Origin: Candidatus Nitronereus thalassa
GTDB taxonomy: Bacteria > Nitrospirota > Nitrospiria > Nitrospirales > UBA8639
Direction: 5' to 3'
NCBI RefSeq assembly: GCF_032191465.1
Contig: NZ_JAQOUE010000001.1
Span: 124,001-188,000, forward strand
DNA length: 64,000 nucleotides
In this document: in pieces, positions 1-7,102 of the stretch
Layout: every line of letters starts with the position of its first letter
How positions within the stretch are numbered: the stretch's first letter is position 1
The notes under the pieces: model-generated
What the model saw: the letters and a program-made list of their open reading frames with translations, nothing else
Told to the model about the DNA's origin: nothing
The model's database searches: none
Program-made: the position numbers and the translations under genes

Positions 1-315
1 GCGGAAAAAATCATCGCGGGTGGCGTCACGGAGATGGATCACGCGAGCCTTGCTCAAGAGGTCGCGCACAAAGTTGCGGGCCTCAATGGCCAGGGTTTTT
101 TCGCGCTCGCATTTGCCGCGAATTTCCGGGGCTTGCACGGGCTGGAGACGAATGGGCACTCGCTTGCCGAGCAGAGGATGAACACCAGGAATGGTCATGG
201 TGCAAGTGTCGCCGTCATAACAGGTATGATAGATGACGTTGTCGAAATCAAAGCCGGCCAACGCGGAGGAGGGCAAGAGAAAGATAAAAGCCAACAAAAA
301 TGAGTGAGGTTTCAT
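1..315 (-). CDS. Thermonuclease (SNase)-family exported protein, 3' end cut by the window edge
   Basis: About 105 codons are visible, and the C-terminus lies left of position 1. The start MKPHSFLLAFIFLLPSSALA is a clear signal peptide. The mature part has CYDGDTCTMTIPG, then RVPIRLQPVQAPEIRGKC and EREKTLAIEARNFV. This matches the start of staphylococcal-nuclease-like domains (D-G-D-T metal site, then the conserved R and the E-A segment). It should be a secreted or periplasmic Ca-dependent nuclease. Its ATG overlaps the stop of the upstream gene (ATGA), so it is the fourth gene of the repressor operon and probably expressed in the lysogen. Family assignment is firm; substrate and role are inferred. 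Confidence 0.8.
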   Translation of the reverse strand, partial: MKPHSFLLAFIFLLPSSALAGFDFDNVIYHTCYDGDTCTMTIPGVHPLLGKRVPIRLQPVQAPEIRGKCEREKTLAIEARNFVRDLLSKARVIHLRDATRDDFFR

Positions 316-665
316 GGGCCAAGAATTTCTACCACGCGAATGGTCCAATTGGAAGGGGAATGTACCTTTAAATAAAACTCTCCTCCCACAAATTGCATAA
401 GAAAGCCTCGCTTTCCCTCCTCTTGACTGAATCCAACCATTGGCAAATCTCCAATGCTGGAATGAACAAGCACTTGAAAAATCGGGCCATCGGCCTCCCA
501 GTGAATTCCCCATCCAGACGGGACATGAAAGGTTTCCGTTTGTGTACTGCCTTGCCCTGTGAATTGAATCACCTCACGTTCCGAGGCAAGCCCTGGCCTC
601 GGAAACAATGCGAGCAAGGTCAAGAGGCCAAAAAGTGCAACGAATTTACAGGTCAGCCGTTTCAT
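312..665 (-). CDS. Small exported protein, paralog of its upstream neighbour
   Basis: A 117-residue protein starting MKRLTCKFVALF, with a signal peptide ending near GLASE. I chose the ATG at 665 because it has an AGAGGA ribosome site 5-6 bases upstream; a longer frame starts 14 codons earlier. The mature part shares a pattern with the 677-1003 product: W-x-I-x-WEAD near the start, GGxFYLKV and NWTIRVV near the end. Such short exported domains occur in many bacteria with no assigned function. It overlaps the thermonuclease start by ATGA. It is probably periplasmic or surface cargo of the prophage; the function is unknown. Confidence 0.75.
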   Translation of the reverse strand: MKRLTCKFVALFGLLTLLALFPRPGLASEREVIQFTGQGSTQTETFHVPSGWGIHWEADGPIFQVLVHSSIGDLPMVGFSQEEGKRGFLMQFVGGEFYLKVHSPSNWTIRVVEILGP

Positions 666-676
666 GATTTCCTCTG

Positions 677-1003
677 TCATTGCAATTGAATGACTTTCAC
701 TTTCCAATTTTTGTACCCCTGCATTTCGAGATAAAACTTTCCACCCTTCGGATGGTAGGATGAGCCGGTTTTGGAACCTCCCGCGATATTGGCCAACTTC
801 CCATCCGCACCCATAATATTGATTGAGAGATTATCATCAGCTTCCCATTGGATTTCCCAATTATCCTCAATGGTGAACGGTCTGAGGGTCTGAATCCCTG
901 AGCCAGTATACTCGGTTTGCAGTGTTTCTACGCAGGCCCAGGCGGTGGTTGAGATGATCACCATGGCCAATGCCACAAGTATCATTGATGAGATTTGCTT
1001 CAT
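677..1003 (-). CDS. Small exported protein (first of two tandem paralogs)
   Basis: A 108-residue protein with signal peptide MKQISSMILVALAMVIIS and cleavage near AWAC. The cysteine right after AWA could be a lipid-attachment site, although the preceding residues are not a canonical lipobox. The mature domain carries WEIQWEADD, GGKFYLEM and NWKVKVIQL, matching the downstream paralog. Its ATG overlaps the repressor stop (ATGA), so it is translationally coupled to the repressor and should be made in the lysogen. Local base composition is AT-richer than the phage core, as expected for cargo genes. Function unknown. Confidence 0.75.
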   Translation of the reverse strand: MKQISSMILVALAMVIISTTAWACVETLQTEYTGSGIQTLRPFTIEDNWEIQWEADDNLSINIMGADGKLANIAGGSKTGSSYHPKGGKFYLEMQGYKNWKVKVIQLQ

Positions 1004-1458
1004 TTTTTCCTCCTCTTTTTGGGCGGACTTTTCGAGCCTTTTACTATATCATATTCATGCCGCTTGAGGGTGGCACTCACTACAGCCTGGATCATATCTG
1101 GATCCTCCTCTAGCCGGATCGCCTCAATGCAGTTTTGCGCCAAACTCCGTTTGGTGCCATCGAGATTTTTCCACTCATTCAATAGTTTTTCAAATCCTTC
1201 CATGGCGTGGGTTCCATAGGCCGCCCTCGCCTCCGCCACCGCTTGATCCAAAAACTTCGGACCCTCTCCGGTTTTTAGCCATTCGATGCGGCACTGACTC
1301 TCGTAGGCCACTTTATACAACCACGCCTCAGGGATCTGTGCCCGTTTCAAGGTGGTCGAGATATTCGACGGCGTGGTGCCGAGAGTGGCCGCCAGATCTC
1401 GCTGGCTGGTCACTTTCAGCACCTCCATGATTCGTTTCAAAACCGCCGTATGTTTCAT
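1000..1458 (-). CDS. CI-like prophage repressor
   Basis: A 152-residue protein starting MKHTAVLKRIM. Residues about 5-60 form a CI-type helix-turn-helix (LKVTSQRDLAATLGTTPSNIS, then WLYKVAYESQCRIEWLKTGEGP, the usual end of phage CI DNA-binding domains). The C-terminal half is helical and ends in the basic tail KSPPKKRRKK. I see no LexA-type S24 peptidase signature, so it may not be cleaved by RecA. A longer frame begins 20 codons upstream but would cross the operator. It is divergent from the early operon and transcribed toward the left phage end, as the c gene of Mu is. It probably binds the palindromes at 1467-1503. Confidence 0.85.
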   Translation of the reverse strand: MKHTAVLKRIMEVLKVTSQRDLAATLGTTPSNISTTLKRAQIPEAWLYKVAYESQCRIEWLKTGEGPKFLDQAVAEARAAYGTHAMEGFEKLLNEWKNLDGTKRSLAQNCIEAIRLEEDPDMIQAVVSATLKRHEYDIVKGSKSPPKKRRKK

Positions 1459-1466
1459 AAAAAAAG

Positions 1467-1503
1467 TTCGCAAAAATGTATTGACAAACTTCGCAAATGC
1501 GAA
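1467..1503. promoter_or_regulatory. Probable repressor operator of the early promoter
   Basis: The perfect inverted repeat TTCGCA-AA-TGCGAA lies at 1490-1503, within the spacer of the early promoter. A second partial copy (TTCGCA, then AAAATGTA) begins at 1467 next to the repressor start. This placement would let a bound repressor block the rightward promoter and also control its own gene. Binding is inferred from the symmetry and position. Confidence 0.65.
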
Positions 1504-1509
1504 TATATT
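1481..1509 (+). promoter_or_regulatory. Early promoter (Pe-like) of the lytic operon
   Basis: TTGACA at 1481-1486 and TATATT at 1504-1509 are separated by exactly 17 bases, a near-consensus sigma70 promoter. Transcription should start near 1516, leaving only a few bases before the ATG at 1521, so the first gene may be read from an almost leaderless message. Confidence 0.75.
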
Positions 1510-1520
1510 CCGCTTCACCG

Positions 1521-1748
1521 ATGTTGAGAACTAAAAACCAGCACAGCCTCAGAATCCGCTCGGAACTCACTCGCCGCGGGTGGACTATGGCCGATGTCGC
1601 CAGGCGCGTAGGGTGTCATCGTAGCTTGGTGACACGGACCGTTTCTGGTGAAACCTACTCGCCAAGGGTGGTGCGCCTGCTGGCCAAAATCATCGGCGTG
1701 CCCAAGAAAGAATTGTTTCCTGGTCAGGTGCCGCCACGCTCAACATAG
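1521..1748 (+). CDS. Ner/Cro-like HTH regulator
   Basis: A 75-residue DNA-binding protein. The helix-turn-helix runs through RGWTMADVARRVGCHRSLVTRTVSG, then RVVRLLAKIIGVPKKELFPG, a layout typical of Ner and Cro/XRE proteins. It is the first gene after the early promoter, where Mu carries ner, the regulator that damps early and repressor transcription. The ATG at 1521 is only about 5 bases after the predicted transcription start and has no ribosome site; a start nine codons upstream would lie inside the promoter. Confidence 0.75.
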   Translation: MLRTKNQHSLRIRSELTRRGWTMADVARRVGCHRSLVTRTVSGETYSPRVVRLLAKIIGVPKKELFPGQVPPRST

Positions 1749-1782
1749 GTGAATAAATTATAGGTTTCTCTTTGGCTTGACA

Positions 1783-2217
1783 ATGTCGAATTTTGAAAAA
1801 AAATTTCGTGATGACGTATCCAGGAAAGGGGAGTCCCAGGATGGTTCTTTTGAGGGGGCCTTTTCTTTGATCTCTCGCGATCTGCGTCAGGCGTTGGTGG
1901 GCGCCATTCGGCACTCCAATTTCAGCCGCTATGAAGTGGCGGGCCGGTTGAGTGAATTGTTGGGCCGCGAGGTCTCAAAATACGTCTTGGACCGTTGGCT
2001 TGCGGAATCGGCCGAGGAGTCCCGTATCCCTGCCGAGGCCGTGGCGCCTCTGTGCCAGATTCTTTCTACGATCGAACCCCTGACGATTCTCGCGCGGTCG
2101 CTTCAATGTGTGGTGTTGGAACCAGCGCAAGCCAGGGAAATGCAGATTTTAAAACTGCGGATTCAGCGACAGGAAATCGATCGGCAATTGCAGGCCTTGG
2201 AGGGCGAGGTGAAATGA
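1783..2217 (+). CDS. Early-region protein of unknown function before the transposase
   Basis: A 144-residue helical protein. Residues about 20-75 (SLISRDLRQALVGAIRHS, SRYEVAGRLSELLGREVSKY) look like an HTH-type DNA-binding fold. The C-terminal part (REMQILKLRIQRQEIDRQLQALEG) is a probable coiled coil. Similar proteins sit between the ner-like gene and the transposase in several transposable phages, from memory of that layout rather than a search. The stop overlaps the transposase ATG by ATGA. An in-frame TTG two codons upstream is the alternative start; neither has a clear ribosome site. A regulatory role is inferred. Confidence 0.65.
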   Translation: MSNFEKKFRDDVSRKGESQDGSFEGAFSLISRDLRQALVGAIRHSNFSRYEVAGRLSELLGREVSKYVLDRWLAESAEESRIPAEAVAPLCQILSTIEPLTILARSLQCVVLEPAQAREMQILKLRIQRQEIDRQLQALEGEVK

Positions 2218-4454
2218 ACGGCCCTCACTATCTCACGGTGCAGGAGGCCATGGATTTGTTGGGGATCCAAAAGCGTACGCTGTATGAGCGCATTGAGAGT
2301 GGGTTGTATCAAGTGAAATTTGAAGACGAGAAAGCCGCCAACGGCAAACGGCCCATGAAAATTGTGTTGAGTTCGTTGGGGCCGGCGGACCAGGCGCGGT
2401 GGTGGATGCAGCGCGCACGCGCAGCCGGGGAGGGCGCGAACCATGCCGACGATCCAGCCGTCGAACCTGGCACGGCACAAGAACCGGACGAGACCAGCCC
2501 TCTCAATCTCGCGGAGGTGTCCGACGGTGCGCGTGATGAAGCCTTGCGGCGATTGCCCATCGTGCAAGCCGCCATCGAAATTTTGGAAACGCAGTCACGC
2601 GCGGCCTCCCGCATCAAGGCGCTGGCCACACGCCACGGCCTCGGCCCTGCCACTCTCTATCGCTGGATCAAAGCCTTTCGGGAGGGCGGATATCCGGCGC
2701 TCATTCCGGGATGGGGTAAAAAAAAAGGCACGTTCACTGCCCTCTCAACGGAGCTTCAACTGGTGATCGCGGAGGAATATCTGCAGCCGAGTCGCCCCTC
2801 GCCCACGACCATCTATCGCCGCGTGCTCGACGTCTGCGCGCATCTCGGGCAGCCCGCGCCCTCGTCCAACACCATCAATCGGTTTCTCATGCACATTCCC
2901 CGGTCGGTGCAAACCATGGCCCGGCACGGACACAAAACCTGGCGCGATAAAATGGAACCCAAAACCTTTCGCGATCTCAACGCTCTGGCCCCCAACGAAT
3001 TCTGGTGCGGCGACCACCGCAAGATGGACGTCTTTGTCCGGATCTCCCACGCCCCGGACGCCAAAATTTTCCGCCCCTGGCTCACGGCCTGGATGGATCT
3101 CGGCACGCGCACCTGTGTGGGGTGGCAGGTGGCGCTCGTGCCCAACTCCGACACCATCGCCATGGCCCTGCGCAAAGGCATGCTGCGATTCGGCGCGCCG
3201 CAATCCTTGTATGTGGACAACGGCAAAGACTATCGCAGCGAATATTTGAACGGCAAAGCCGTGGTCTCCGCCAACGTCGGGCTGGATGGACAGACACAAG
3301 AAATCTTTTCCCCCGGCGTGCTCTCGCCGCTGGGCGTCACCGTGCGCCATGCGAATCCGTATCAAGGATGGTCCAAACCCATCGAGCCCTGGTTCGGGCA
3401 CACCTTTCCCGAGTGGGAAAAAACCTTGCCCGGTTGGTGCGGGTCCGACAACAAACAACGTCCCGAAAAACTCGAACGCGAAATCCGCAACGGGTCGCTG
3501 CTCACGCTCCCCGAATTCACCGCGCGCCTGGCCGAACGTATCGACGACTATCATCAGACCGAGCATTCCGTGTTGCAGGCCACGCCCATTTCGCAATGGG
3601 CCGGCGTGAAAATCGAAGTCCCATCGGCGCGCGCGCTGGATCTGCTGCTCATGCGCCACAAACCCGTCAAGGTCTACACGCAAGGGATCAAACTGTTCGG
3701 GGCCGCCGGACGACCGCGATTCTACTGGCACGACGATCTCGCTCTCAAAGTCGGACACACCGTCGACGTGCGATACGACCCCAACGACATCGGCCGGCTG
3801 TATGTGTTCGACCGAGGAAAATTTCTCTGCGAGGCCGAGAATCAAGAGGCGTTGAAGATGGGCGCCTCCCAGGAGGATCTCAAGCACCTGCACCGTCGCA
3901 AACAACAGGCCAAAAAAGCCGTGCAAGGCTATCGCGACGCGCACCGCGACCTCATGAACCAGGAGCACGTGCTGGAAACCCTCGTGGAGGCACGCCAGCA
4001 ACAACAAGTCGTCAACCTCGACGTGCGCCCCTCGGCGCCGGGTCCAGACCCGCATGCTGGCCCGCAACCCGGCACCGTGCACAAACCCGCTCGCACGCCA
4101 TTTGATTTCACCGCCCGCCGCTTGCAGATCTCTCGCGCGACCACTCGCTCGATCTCGCCACCACCGGGATCGATGGCCACCCGGCCAGGCCGCGCGGGGA
4201 GCCCATCGACCTCTGGCTCGACCGAGTCCTGCGGATCCGGGAGTGACGCCCCGGTGCAGCCACTCACCAGCCGACCCAGCCCGACCGGCCCTGGCCTTTC
4301 CCCCAGGCGCCCGTCGGCCTCGATGGACCAGAGCGACGATGTGCTGTCCGAATTGTTGGCCGATGACCGCGAGGCGCCGTCCGATCCGCTGCGCCCTGAC
4401 GCCCTGCCGCCCGAGGACGCCGACCTCACGCTGGAGGATTTGCTCGATGAGTGA
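2214..4454 (+). CDS. MuA-type DDE transposase
   Basis: A 746-residue enzyme that would cut and join phage ends during integration and replicative transposition. The N-terminus has a helix-turn-helix (YLTVQEAMDLLGIQKRTLYE) for end binding, then a second HTH (SRIKALATRHGLGPATLYRW). The catalytic core shows D267 (FWCGDHRKMDVFV), D335 (YVDNGKDY) and E391 (WSKPIEPWFG), nearly the D269-D336-E392 spacing of MuA. The C-terminus is low-complexity, rich in Pro, Ser and Arg, and ends in an acidic segment (ADLTLEDLLDE). The first ATG of the open frame is 73 codons upstream; I chose 2214 because it overlaps the previous stop and precedes the first conserved domain. It works with the MuB ATPase at 5648. 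Confidence 0.95.
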   Translation: MNGPHYLTVQEAMDLLGIQKRTLYERIESGLYQVKFEDEKAANGKRPMKIVLSSLGPADQARWWMQRARAAGEGANHADDPAVEPGTAQEPDETSPLNLAEVSDGARDEALRRLPIVQAAIEILETQSRAASRIKALATRHGLGPATLYRWIKAFREGGYPALIPGWGKKKGTFTALSTELQLVIAEEYLQPSRPSPTTIYRRVLDVCAHLGQPAPSSNTINRFLMHIPRSVQTMARHGHKTWRDKMEPKTFRDLNALAPNEFWCGDHRKMDVFVRISHAPDAKIFRPWLTAWMDLGTRTCVGWQVALVPNSDTIAMALRKGMLRFGAPQSLYVDNGKDYRSEYLNGKAVVSANVGLDGQTQEIFSPGVLSPLGVTVRHANPYQGWSKPIEPWFGHTFPEWEKTLPGWCGSDNKQRPEKLEREIRNGSLLTLPEFTARLAERIDDYHQTEHSVLQATPISQWAGVKIEVPSARALDLLLMRHKPVKVYTQGIKLFGAAGRPRFYWHDDLALKVGHTVDVRYDPNDIGRLYVFDRGKFLCEAENQEALKMGASQEDLKHLHRRKQQAKKAVQGYRDAHRDLMNQEHVLETLVEARQQQQVVNLDVRPSAPGPDPHAGPQPGTVHKPARTPFDFTARRLQISRATTRSISPPPGSMATRPGRAGSPSTSGSTESCGSGSDAPVQPLTSRPSPTGPGLSPRRPSASMDQSDDVLSELLADDREAPSDPLRPDALPPEDADLTLEDLLDE

Positions 4455-4704
4455 CTTGTGGCTGCCCACTGGTGCCGTGCGCGTCATCTGCGACGAGCCA
4501 GATTGCGACGGCGGGTTTCATGAATGCCATGACTGTGGCGGTGACGGCTGGGTGTTGGGTGACTGTTTCGAAGATTGTTGTTGTTGCGCGGACCCGGAAT
4601 CCGAGCACGATTTTCTGAAGTGCGACATCTGTGACGGCGCCGGCGGCTGGCCCTGTCCGGCAGTCCCGGCAGAGCACGACGTCTTGGAAGGAGAATGCCC
4701 ATGA
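4447..4704 (+). CDS. Small zinc-binding protein with DnaJ-like CxxCxGxG motifs
   Basis: An 85-residue acidic, Cys-rich protein. It contains CHDCGGDGW and CDICDGAGGW, which resemble the zinc-binding repeats of DnaJ, plus the cluster CFEDCCCC between them. It overlaps the transposase end by 8 bases and the next gene by ATGA. The next gene product is a paralog with the same GGWPCPA ending. Zinc binding is a strong inference from the spacing; the role in early phage growth is unknown. Confidence 0.7.
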   Translation: MSDLWLPTGAVRVICDEPDCDGGFHECHDCGGDGWVLGDCFEDCCCCADPESEHDFLKCDICDGAGGWPCPAVPAEHDVLEGECP

Positions 4705-4916
4705 ACAAGGTCCAAGAGTTCCATCCGGTGGTGTGCGAGTTGGATGACGCGCAATGCAACGGGCGGTTTCATGACTGTTGGAATTGTGGCGGGGATGGCT
4801 GGGTGGCCAGCGAGGACGGGAATTTTTGGGGAGAGGAATACACCTGCCACCATTGCCACGGCAAGGGCGGCTGGCCCTGCCCGGCAGCCGAGCTGAATGA
4901 AAGGACGTGCGCATGA
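4701..4916 (+). CDS. Small zinc-binding protein, paralog of the upstream gene
   Basis: 71 residues with CWNCGGDGW and CHHCHGKGGWPCPA, the same arrangement as the 85-residue neighbour (fHxCxxCGGDGW ... CxxCxGxGGWPCPA), so the pair arose by tandem duplication. I chose ATG 4701 over ATG 4695 because the GGAGA at 4690-4694 leaves no spacing for 4695. It overlaps both neighbours by ATGA. Function unknown; probable zinc-stabilised fold. Confidence 0.7.
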   Translation: MNKVQEFHPVVCELDDAQCNGRFHDCWNCGGDGWVASEDGNFWGEEYTCHHCHGKGGWPCPAAELNERTCA

Positions 4917-5221
4917 GCCTGCCCCCATATGTCTATGAACTCGGCACGGCCTGGTCCGAGGAGACCTGCCGCCGGCTGGATCAAACATTCGGTCGCGACG
5001 GCTGGACATGGTATTCGCCGTTCAAGGCCGAGCATCGCCTGGGCACGCTCAATGGCGGGCGCTGTTGGTGCTGCGCGGCCATTGCCGCCGCGCGCATTGC
5101 AGTCAACGTCCGCGGCCACGTCGCGGAATACGATATGTGCTGTGTTCATGCCGCGCAATACGACAATAAAACCTGCGACGCGCCAGAGCGTCGTCCTCAA
5201 GAGAAAACGGTGAACGCATGA
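4913..5221 (+). CDS. Hypothetical Cys-containing early protein
   Basis: 102 residues, not recognised. It has a CWCCAA motif near residue 53 and a later DMCCVHAAQYDN segment, so the four close cysteines plus His could hold a metal. No membrane segment is visible. The ATG at 4913 overlaps the upstream stop, and the gene ends in an ATGA overlap with the peptidase-like gene, so it is part of the coupled early operon. Confidence 0.6.
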   Translation: MSLPPYVYELGTAWSEETCRRLDQTFGRDGWTWYSPFKAEHRLGTLNGGRCWCCAAIAAARIAVNVRGHVAEYDMCCVHAAQYDNKTCDAPERRPQEKTVNA

Positions 5222-5481
5222 CGCACAATGAATTTCTCGATCGGTTGATCCTGCTGGACTGCCTCTACAGTTTCAGCGTGACCTCCTACAAACGGAGCGC
5301 CTCACGCAACGCCGCGGTGGGCGGGCATCCACAGTCCCGGCATCGCATGTGGCTGGGGTGTGACGTGGTGTTGGATGATCCCGGCCAGCTCATGAATTTT
5401 CAGACCGAGGCCAAACGCCAGCACTTGCGAGTCCTCGATGAAGGCGACCATCTGCATGTGCAACCGGAGGATCACGCATGA
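5218..5481 (+). CDS. Minimal M15-like peptidase domain protein
   Basis: Only 87 residues, but the ordered motifs of M15-type (VanY/DD-peptidase-like) zinc enzymes are visible. RSASRNAAVGGHPQSRH resembles the family's NAAVGG..SxH; the Asp of GCDVVLD is seven residues after that His; HLHVQP near the end matches the final HxH. The Gly after the first His is replaced by Trp-Leu-Gly-Cys. The family cleaves peptide cross-links in cell-wall peptidoglycan. No signal peptide is seen. It lies in the early operon rather than beside the membrane-protein cassette at 15.8 kb. Activity is inferred. Confidence 0.6.
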   Translation: MTHNEFLDRLILLDCLYSFSVTSYKRSASRNAAVGGHPQSRHRMWLGCDVVLDDPGQLMNFQTEAKRQHLRVLDEGDHLHVQPEDHA

Positions 5482-5651
5482 GCGGTCAAACAGCCAAAGA
5501 TGCGAAGGCGGCGCGAGAATTGCTCTCGGGCAATGGCCGTGAGTGTCGGGTTCCAATTGTGAGGCATCATGGTGTCACCTGTTCTCGATGTGGAATGTTG
5601 GCCATCCTTCACGATGAATGGGAGGACGAAGAATGGACGGACGAATCATGA
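5478..5651 (+). CDS. 57-residue early protein with a CxxC motif
   Basis: The frame starts MSGQTAKDAKAARELLSGNG, contains CRVPIVRHHGVTCSRCGM and ends in the very acidic stretch HDEWEDEEWTDES. One Cys plus CSRC and paired His could form a zinc site. It is joined to both neighbours by ATGA overlaps (5478 and 5648), the main reason to call it a gene. Function unknown. Confidence 0.55.
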   Translation: MSGQTAKDAKAARELLSGNGRECRVPIVRHHGVTCSRCGMLAILHDEWEDEEWTDES

Positions 5652-6586
5652 GCGGCCTGTACACCCCGGAAATTGAACTCGTCCTCGAGCAAGGCCGCAA
5701 GCTGCTCGACCAGCGGAGTGCGGAGGGCCGCGCGCTGTCATATGGCAAGATCGCCAAAGACCTCGGCATGTCCGCCGCATCGGTGTCGAATTTCTTCAAT
5801 CGCAAACAGGTGGGGGACGTCAAAAAACTCGCCGACCTGCTCAAACATTTCATCGAGCGAGAACGCGCGCGCGACGAGGCCTCGCTGCTCACAGTGCCGT
5901 TCACCGACACGCGGCAGGCCAAGAAAATGATGCAGGCCTTGCAGTTCGCGCACCAATATCATCGGCTGGTCGCCGTGGTCTCGCCGCCTGGGACAGGCAA
6001 GTCCACCACCGTGCAGGAGGCACAGCGGCGAGACCCTTCCATCGTGCGCGTGCATGCCGCCAACTTTTTCGGCCCCACGGCCACGTTGCAGGAAATGTGT
6101 GAAGAGCTGCGCGAGCCGCAGACCGGGACCTCCCGCGCGTTGATGAAACGCATTCGCGCCAAACTCAAAGGCACCGGCCGGCTGCTCGTCATCGACGATG
6201 CCCACAAACTGCGGCCCAACGCCCTGGACACCGTGCAAACCGTGTACGACCAGACGGGCATCGGCATTGTGTTGTTCGGCACGCGGGAATTGAAACGCAT
6301 CCTGACGGCCATCGACGAACGCTCCGAGCAAATGGCCTCGCGCGTCGCCGGCCGTATTTGGGAAATCCCCGAGGTGGATCGCAACGACCTCGCGTTGATC
6401 CTGGGTGCCGTCATGCCCGAGGACCACGTGGAGGAGGCGCTGCATCTGTTGGAGGACGACCCGTCCACGCTCACGTCGCCGCGCCGGCTGGGCAACGTCA
6501 TCGAAATCGCCGGACGCCTCGCGCAAAAACACAAAGGCGCGCTGGGCCTCACCCATATTCGTCAAGCCATGAAACTCTCGGCATGA
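5648..6586 (+). CDS. MuB-type transposition ATPase (target-binding AAA+)
   Basis: 312 residues, the same length as MuB. An N-terminal HTH (LSYGKIAKDLGMSAASVSNFF) is followed by a AAA+ domain with Walker A SPPGTGKST, Walker B LLVIDDAH and the sensor-like segment GIVLFGTREL. The C-terminal helical bundle carries LTSPRRLGNVIEIAGRLA. The protein would bind target DNA with ATP and stimulate the transposase. I chose ATG 5648 (overlapping the upstream stop) over ATG 5618. A functional pair with the transposase at 2214. Confidence 0.9.
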   Translation: MSGLYTPEIELVLEQGRKLLDQRSAEGRALSYGKIAKDLGMSAASVSNFFNRKQVGDVKKLADLLKHFIERERARDEASLLTVPFTDTRQAKKMMQALQFAHQYHRLVAVVSPPGTGKSTTVQEAQRRDPSIVRVHAANFFGPTATLQEMCEELREPQTGTSRALMKRIRAKLKGTGRLLVIDDAHKLRPNALDTVQTVYDQTGIGIVLFGTRELKRILTAIDERSEQMASRVAGRIWEIPEVDRNDLALILGAVMPEDHVEEALHLLEDDPSTLTSPRRLGNVIEIAGRLAQKHKGALGLTHIRQAMKLSA

Positions 6587-6593
6587 GGAAACC

Positions 6594-6770
6594 ATGAAGA
6601 CTCCCGACACTGACGCCGGACGCATCACGGAAAAAATCATGGAGGCATTTCATGACGTGCACGGCATTCCCATTGTGAAGCTGTCAGGGACGCCTCAATA
6701 CAATCAGGTGTGGTCGTTTGTCTATCGAGTCCTGGATTCTGAACTGTCAACGCGAAAGGCCAACGGATGA
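6594..6770 (+). CDS. Hypothetical 58-residue early protein
   Basis: The frame MKTPDTDAGRITEKIMEAFH to LSTRKANG has a good AGGAAA ribosome site 4-9 bases before ATG 6594 and overlaps the next gene by ATGA. The sequence looks like a small alpha/beta fold with a central KLSGTPQYNQVWSFVYRVLD. No family recognised. Context and ribosome site are the main support. Confidence 0.5.
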   Translation: MKTPDTDAGRITEKIMEAFHDVHGIPIVKLSGTPQYNQVWSFVYRVLDSELSTRKANG

Positions 6771-7102
6771 CCACGCAACTCTCCATTCTGGATGAATGCC
6801 AACGCCGCACCGAGCAGGCGCTCGAGCGGGTGGACGCCAACGCGGACGAGATTTGGATGGCGCATGCCTTGAAGGTGGTCGAGCGCGTGGCGAAAGCACA
6901 ATATTTGTTTTCCACGAACGATCTCTGGCCCCACCTGGACCAGCCGCGCGAGCCGCGCGCCCTGGGCGCGGTCATGAGCAAAGCGCAGGCCATGAAATGG
7001 ATTTGGGCCACCGCCGGATTCACGGAATCCAATCGCCCCACGCAGCACCGGCAACCCATCCGCCTGTGGCGGTCGTTGATCTTCGTCGAGGAACAATCAT
7101 GA
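6767..7102 (+). CDS. Phage winged-helix-like early protein
   Basis: 111 residues. The central pattern (YLFSTNDLWPHLDQPREPRALGAVMSKAQAMKWI, then ESNRPTQHRQPIRLWRS) recurs in many phage proteins from memory and looks like a small winged helix that might bind nucleic acid. It lies between the MuB-side genes and the MazG-like gene and overlaps both neighbours by ATGA. Exact function unknown. Confidence 0.6.
   Translation: MTTQLSILDECQRRTEQALERVDANADEIWMAHALKVVERVAKAQYLFSTNDLWPHLDQPREPRALGAVMSKAQAMKWIWATAGFTESNRPTQHRQPIRLWRSLIFVEEQS

Noticed and set aside
2745-4487. Long leftward frame opposite the transposase
   Set aside because: GC-rich coding DNA leaves the opposite strand open. The frame has no ribosome site or family features, while the transposase frame has full catalytic motifs.
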